DNA from: Minisyncoccota bacterium
GTDB lineage: Bacteria > Patescibacteriota > Minisyncoccia > Phycocordibacterales > GCA-2747955
NCBI GenBank assembly: GCA_938010795.1
Contig: CALLVB010000066.1
Location: 1-8,300 of the forward strand
Reading direction: 5' to 3'
DNA: 8,300 nucleotides
Shown: positions 5,251 through 8,300 of the stretch, piece by piece
Layout of the letters: each line of letters begins with the position of its first letter
How positions within the stretch are numbered: the first letter of the stretch is position 1
Made by a program: the position numbers and the translations under genes
Notes under the pieces: generated by a model
Database searches by the model: none
What the model was told of the DNA's origin: nothing
Seen by the model: the letters and a program-made list of their open reading frames with translations, nothing else

Positions 5251-5571
5251 TTAGGTTCGGGTGAGCTCTGCGAATCCAGCTTCTGCTGGCAATTCATTTA
5301 CAAAGGAATCAATCGCTGCTCCGATGTCTATATTTGGATTCACATCAAGCAGGAGAGAGAAGTATCCACTCTTTGCTGTTAAGCCGCTGCGTCTACGGAC
5401 ATCAGGATTCTCCTGATACGCTGTTTTGCGAACAGAGACCAATGGTGATGCATCAAGAAATTCAACCAGAGAAGTCCGTACATCCTTAGGAATTTGTATC
5501 TTTTCTGTTGAGCTTGTCTCTTTTGGAACAAAGCGAATGCAAACATTGTCAGGAGTTATTGTGTCAGTCAT
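5251..5571 (-). CDS. Unknown 106-residue protein
   Basis: I do not recognise this protein. It begins MTDTITPDNVCIRFVPKE and ends PAEAGFAELTRT. Visible are a strand (NVCIRFVP, 9-16), a helix (DVRTSLVEFLDAS, 30-42), a basic patch PDVRRRS (56-62), a strand (SGYFSLLLDVN, 68-78) and a C-terminal helix (GAAIDSFVNEL, 84-94). It has no signal peptide or membrane segment. Upstream is a TTGACA-type promoter and a modest purine-rich GAGGG about 8 nt before the ATG. It is a single-gene unit with terminators on both sides. The compact alpha/beta look would fit a small binding domain, but no function is supported. Confidence 0.7.
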   Translation of the reverse strand: MTDTITPDNVCIRFVPKETSSTEKIQIPKDVRTSLVEFLDASPLVSVRKTAYQENPDVRRRSGLTAKSGYFSLLLDVNPNIDIGAAIDSFVNELPAEAGFAELTRT

Positions 5572-5614
5572 GAAAGACCCTCTTCTTGTTATACGCGAAA
5601 GTGCGCTGCAAGAT

Positions 5615-5643
5615 AGATTACTGATTCACACTGATTTTGTCAA
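5615..5643 (-). promoter_or_regulatory. Promoter of the 106-residue gene (TTGACA-17-TAATCT)
   Basis: A perfect -35 TTGACA (5638-5643) and a weak -10 TAATCT (5615-5620) are 17 bp apart on the minus strand. The predicted start near 5608 leaves a 5' UTR of about 37 nt. The -35 begins a few bases after the thrS terminator. Confidence 0.5.
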
Positions 5644-5646
5644 TGG

Positions 5647-5679
5647 GTATAATAAAAACAAGACTGAGCTTGTTTTATT
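5647..5679 (-). terminator. Terminator of thrS
   Basis: On the minus strand AATAAAACAAG and CTTGTTTTTATT pair around a six-base loop with one bulged T. The right arm itself supplies the T-tract. It begins 2 nt after the thrS stop. The stem is AT-rich and therefore weaker than the others in the window. Confidence 0.6.
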
Positions 5680-5681
5680 AC

Positions 5682-7424
5682 TTAATTTGAAATTTCTGTT
5701 TTGAATTTTTCCAAGACTTCTTCGATAGTTAGTTGCTCTGATTCTCCAGTATCGCGAGATTCAAGAGTGATCTTGTTGGCTTCGATGTCTTGGTCTCCAA
5801 TAACAATAAAGTACGGAAGTTTTTCTTTTTTCGCTGCACGAACCTTTTTTCCAAAGCCATCTTTCGAGGTATCGATTGTTGTTCGGAACCCAGCCTCAAC
5901 CAAGGAGTTATAGATACCTTGAGCATATTCTTTGTGTGGTTCTGCAATTGGGATCACTGCTACTTGAGTAGGTGAGAATCTGAGAGGGAACATACCAGCC
6001 GTGTGCTCGATCATTACTCCAGTAAATCGTTCAAGTGAACCTGCAATCGCTGCATGGATCATGACAATTCGTTCTTTTTCTCCTTCTTCATTAATACAAC
6101 TCAGATCGAATCGTTCAGGGAGGTTACGGTCTAGTTGGATGGTCGCAACTTGGTGAGTCCGTCCTAGTGAATCAAGAGCCATAAAGTCTAATTTTGGTCC
6201 GTAGAGTGCTGCTTCTCCGATACCAACAAATGCTTCAACTCCTCGTTCTTCTGCTATCTCTCGTAATGCATTTTCTGATGCTTCCCAGATTTCGGGAGTA
6301 CCCAGGTACGCATCCATGTTTTCTGGATCATGGAATGATAATCGCACATTAAGAGTGAATCCAAATGCAGAATAAAATTTATCGACAATGTCCCACACAC
6401 CGTTCATCTCTTCCTTAATTTGTTTGTCTCGACAGAAGATGTGCGCATCATCTTGAGTAATAGAAAGTACCCGAGTGAGACCACCTAGTTCACCTGACTG
6501 TTCGTCTCGGTATACCATAGTGGTATCTGAGTAACGTTGCGGCATCGCCTTGTACGACCGTGGTTCTGCATCAAAAATTTGCGTGTGATGCGGACAGTTC
6601 ATCGGTTTTAAGAAGTAATCTTTTCCTTCACGAGAAACTACTTTGAATAAGTCGTCTGCAAACTTATCGTAGTGCCCTGATGTTTTATATAAATCAGCTT
6701 TAGTGATGTGAGGAATAGTTACTGGATGATAACCTTTTTCTGCTCGCAATTCTTGTACAAAATCATCAATAGTCTTTCGCAACACTGTTCCTTTGGGAGT
6801 CCACAAGGGTAGCCCAGGACCAACCAGTTCCGAGAATGTAAATAGACCAAGTTCTTTACCAAGTTTTCTGTGATCTCGCTTTTTTGCCTCAGCAACCATC
6901 GCCAGGTGTGCATCAAGACCTGCTTTGTCTTGGAATGCTAATCCATAGATACGAGTAAGCATTTTATTTTTCTCATCACCTCGCCAATATGCCCCAGCAA
7001 CTTTATCAAGTTTAAACGCGTCGAGAGGGAGCTCTTTGGTGTTTTCGACATGTCCTCCAGCACATAGGTCTATAAAAAGTTCACCTGTATTGTAAAGGGT
7101 TAATTCTTTACCTTCAGCAGCAAACTCATTGATCAGTTCTGATTTGTAGGGGTTTTCCCTGTAGTGTTCTAGTGCTTCATCTGTGGTTACAACTTTCCCT
7201 GAAAACTCTAACCCGCGACCAGCTAATTTCTTCATTTTCTTTTGTAGATCCTTGAGATGTTCATCACTTATTTTTTCTTCACCAAAATCAATGTCATAGT
7301 AAAAACCAGTATCGATCGCTGGTCCAATTGCCAGTCTGGCATCTGGGTAGGTATCTAACACAGCCATTGCAAGTACATGTGCAAATGAATGTCGAATTTT
7401 GTATAGGTCATCATGCGTTTCCAT
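5682..7424 (-). CDS. thrS: Threonyl-tRNA synthetase, without the TGS domain
   Basis: ThrRS activates threonine with ATP and charges tRNA-Thr in the cytoplasm. The 580 residues start directly in the editing (SAD) domain, with HSFAH (12-16) and CAGGH (121-125) supplying the HxxxH and CxxxH residues that clear seryl-tRNA. The class II core follows: KPMNCPHH with zinc ligand C277, motif 2 YRDEQSGELGGLTRV (305-319), TQDDAHIF with H328, and motif 3 MIHAAIAGSLERF (455-467) with zinc ligand H457. The anticodon-binding domain runs from about 485 to the end. The E. coli enzyme has 642 residues; the difference is the missing TGS domain of about 60. The residue after H457 is Ala, where many bacteria have Arg. 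A leaderless start is likely. Confidence 0.96.
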   Translation of the reverse strand: METHDDLYKIRHSFAHVLAMAVLDTYPDARLAIGPAIDTGFYYDIDFGEEKISDEHLKDLQKKMKKLAGRGLEFSGKVVTTDEALEHYRENPYKSELINEFAAEGKELTLYNTGELFIDLCAGGHVENTKELPLDAFKLDKVAGAYWRGDEKNKMLTRIYGLAFQDKAGLDAHLAMVAEAKKRDHRKLGKELGLFTFSELVGPGLPLWTPKGTVLRKTIDDFVQELRAEKGYHPVTIPHITKADLYKTSGHYDKFADDLFKVVSREGKDYFLKPMNCPHHTQIFDAEPRSYKAMPQRYSDTTMVYRDEQSGELGGLTRVLSITQDDAHIFCRDKQIKEEMNGVWDIVDKFYSAFGFTLNVRLSFHDPENMDAYLGTPEIWEASENALREIAEERGVEAFVGIGEAALYGPKLDFMALDSLGRTHQVATIQLDRNLPERFDLSCINEEGEKERIVMIHAAIAGSLERFTGVMIEHTAGMFPLRFSPTQVAVIPIAEPHKEYAQGIYNSLVEAGFRTTIDTSKDGFGKKVRAAKKEKLPYFIVIGDQDIEANKITLESRDTGESEQLTIEEVLEKFKTEISN

Positions 7425-7433
7425 AGTGTAGGT

Positions 7434-7442
7434 ATTGTAGCA
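7434..7442 (-). promoter_or_regulatory. Extended -10 promoter of thrS, near-leaderless
   Basis: Minus-strand TGCTACAAT (7434-7442) lies 9 nt before the ATG at 7424. It gives a transcript with at most 2-3 nt before the start codon. There is no Shine-Dalgarno and no convincing -35; the upstream stretch is the T-tract of the preceding terminator. No T-box or operator-like stem fits in such a leader. Confidence 0.55.
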
Positions 7443-7458
7443 ACCAAAAGGTATTTAT

Positions 7459-7492
7459 AAAAGAAAATGCGTACCTATAGAATAGGTACGCA
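7459..7492 (-). terminator. Terminator of the 139-residue gene
   Basis: TGCGTACCTAT (7468-7478) and ATAGGTACGCA (7482-7492) form a perfect 11-bp stem with a 3-nt loop, followed on the minus strand by TTTTCTTTTATAAA. It begins 24 nt after the stop codon. Confidence 0.85.
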
Positions 7493-7516
7493 CTAGTGGT
7501 GAGATAACTGATCACA

Positions 7517-7936
7517 CTAACCGTGGAGTAGCTGAGAACGACCTTTATTGATTTTGCTCACATTAATCGTGAATCTATCGACAAGTCGTTTGTTATCGTC
7601 AGACTGAATTTCTGCCATCCATGTACCAAAGAGTTTTGTGGACATCCAGGAGACGGCCTTGATGACTGTTTCAATACGCCCATCTAGTAGTTGATCTTTG
7701 GCGATCTGTTTTTTTTGATCAGCACTTAATGTGAGTGTTGATTCAGATAGAATCATCTCAATCAAGAATACATGTTTGTGTTTGATTGAGTCAGCAAGGA
7801 GTACGGCGAGAACCTTATTGTTTTGTCGCTTTTTTTTGAGTGCTCTGCGTACGACTTGATCAAGCTCGACAGTGGTAATCACCCCGTGTTTGCTCGTGTA
7901 TTGATTTTGTAGGGAGTGTTTATCTCTCTGATTCAT
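7517..7936 (-). CDS. Unknown 139-residue protein, probably helical and cytoplasmic
   Basis: I do not recognise this protein. It starts MNQRDKHSLQNQY and ends with a TAG stop. It is rich in lysine and arginine at 30-40 (RRALKKKRQNNK) and is predicted mainly helical: VLAVLLADSIKHKHVFLIEMIL (43-64), ADQKKQIAKDQLL (72-84) and RIETVIKAVSWMSTKLFGTWMAEI (86-109). The helices are amphipathic rather than membrane-spanning. Translation is supported by AAGGA 9 nt before the ATG. The gene has its own extended -10/-35 promoter and terminator. The basic N-terminal third could contact nucleic acid, but that is only an inference from charge. Confidence 0.75.
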   Translation of the reverse strand: MNQRDKHSLQNQYTSKHGVITTVELDQVVRRALKKKRQNNKVLAVLLADSIKHKHVFLIEMILSESTLTLSADQKKQIAKDQLLDGRIETVIKAVSWMSTKLFGTWMAEIQSDDNKRLVDRFTINVSKINKGRSQLLHG

Positions 7937-7961
7937 TAGTGTATATCCTTATTTTTTCTAC

Positions 7962-7977
7962 GTGGAACAATTTCCAC
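7962..7977 (-). promoter_or_regulatory. Palindrome GTGGAA-N4-TTCCAC at the transcription start of the 139-residue gene
   Basis: Two perfect 6-bp half sites are separated by 4 bp and cover about -1 to +15 of the predicted transcript. It could be a dimeric repressor site, or a 5'-terminal RNA hairpin that protects the message. A second palindrome, CACATGTG (7975-7982), overlaps its edge next to the -10 box. Confidence 0.5.
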
Positions 7978-7982
7978 ATGTG

Positions 7983-8010
7983 ATAATGACATATTAATTT
8001 ATTTTGTCAA
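7983..8010 (-). promoter_or_regulatory. Promoter of the 139-residue gene (TTGACA-16-TGTCATTAT)
   Basis: On the minus strand a perfect -35 TTGACA (8005-8010) is 16 bp from -10 CATTAT (7983-7988), which is preceded by the TGn extension. The predicted start is near 7976, giving a 5' UTR of about 40 nt. Confidence 0.6.
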
Positions 8011-8012
8011 AC

Positions 8013-8045
8013 AAAAAAAAGAGCGGACCATCGTATGTGATCCGC
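8013..8045 (-). terminator. Terminator of the 75-residue gene
   Basis: On the minus strand GCGGATCA and TGGTCCGC pair over 8 positions (one U-G) around a 7-nt loop, followed by TCTTTTTTTT. It lies 24 nt after the stop codon and directly upstream of the next promoter. Confidence 0.8.
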
Positions 8046-8069
8046 CAATTAGTTGAGAAGGTGTGAGGA

Positions 8070-8297
8070 TTATCCGATATACCCTCGACCTCTGATTGTG
8101 GCTTGAAGCCAGCCGATACGTTCTGGGTCTTGTGAATCGTGAGCTAACTCAAGACAATGAAAAAGAAAGTCTTTAATCATTGAGTCAGGGAGCTTATCGA
8201 TGATTTTCCTTAGTGCCGGCCAATCTTTGTTCTCCGCCAGCTTGTAACCTCTTTCAGTCATCTTTGCTGGACTTTCTTTTTGTTCTGATTCTGACAT
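8070..8297 (-). CDS. Unknown small protein of at least 75 residues at the window edge
   Basis: I do not recognise this protein. From an ATG at 8297 it reads MSESEQKESPAKMTERGYKL and ends ATIRGRGYIG. The N-terminus is polar and acidic; the middle is helical (WPALRKIIDKLPDSMIKDFLFHCLELAHDS, about 26-55), with an aromatic-basic tail. It has no membrane segment. Only three bases precede the ATG in the window (codon CTA, not a stop), so the frame could start further upstream and the Shine-Dalgarno cannot be checked. A strong terminator follows, which supports it as a real expressed unit. Confidence 0.6.
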   Translation of the reverse strand: MSESEQKESPAKMTERGYKLAENKDWPALRKIIDKLPDSMIKDFLFHCLELAHDSQDPERIGWLQATIRGRGYIG

Positions 8298-8300
8298 TAG

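Noticed and set aside
5112..5297. A 61-codon minus-strand open frame between the 106- and 154-residue genes
   Set aside because: It overlaps the stop of the 106-residue gene, a terminator, and the promoter with direct repeats, and has no Shine-Dalgarno.
5426..5704. A 92-codon plus-strand open frame across the 106-residue gene start and the thrS end
   Set aside because: It crosses a promoter and a terminator on the other strand and overlaps two better-supported genes.
7425..7516. A T-box or ThrRS-type operator in front of thrS
   Set aside because: The predicted transcript start is only 2-3 nt before the ATG, and the single hairpin there is the terminator of the upstream gene with no tRNA-like or T-box core.

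Overview
The window looks like a stretch of chromosome from a small-genome bacterium of the Candidate Phyla Radiation (Patescibacteria), most likely a Parcubacteria/Paceibacteria-type lineage. This is inferred from a moderately AT-rich, tightly packed layout, many short genes with no recognisable family, a threonyl-tRNA synthetase without the N-terminal TGS domain, and the sequence style of MnmA. The standard code is used: the long conserved proteins read through without internal TGA, and every recognised complete gene ends in TAA or TAG. No tRNA, rRNA, IS element or CRISPR array is visible.

Layout: (1) 1-320, minus strand, the start of an unknown membrane protein that runs off the left edge. 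(2) 413-507, plus strand, a decayed ungapped duplicate of the mnmA promoter and first 25 codons, closed by TGA and followed by a perfect 14-bp hairpin. (3) 599-877, an unknown 92-residue protein lying between this relic and the real gene. (4) 949-2103 mnmA (tRNA 2-thiouridylase), followed after 1 nt by a BI-1/YccA-family membrane protein (2105-2779), then a terminator and a SAM-dependent methyltransferase (2856-3593). (5) Convergent to these, a minus-strand two-gene operon: an unknown 154-residue protein (4657-5121) and a divergent AroE-like dehydrogenase (3639-4646). (6) Further minus-strand single units: an unknown 106-residue protein (5251-5571), thrS (5682-7424), an unknown 139-residue protein (7517-7936) and an unknown 75-residue protein at the right edge (8070-8297).

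The known genes are housekeeping: tRNA wobble-uridine thiolation, threonyl-tRNA charging, a shikimate dehydrogenase-fold enzyme, a small methyltransferase and a BI-1-type membrane protein. They do not form one pathway. Nearly every unit is separated by a hairpin terminator.

Two kinds of gene start coexist. mnmA (and its relic), the BI-1 gene, thrS and probably the methyltransferase have a -10 box (usually extended TGnTATAAT-like) only 6-9 nt before the ATG and no well-placed Shine-Dalgarno, which predicts leaderless mRNAs. Most of the small unknown genes and the aroE operon instead have -35/-10 pairs, a 5' UTR and a Shine-Dalgarno. The main points to follow up are the decayed mnmA start duplication, the leaderless pattern, the direct repeats placed over the promoter of the aroE operon, and the altered active-site or sensor residues in the AroE-like and BI-1-like proteins.
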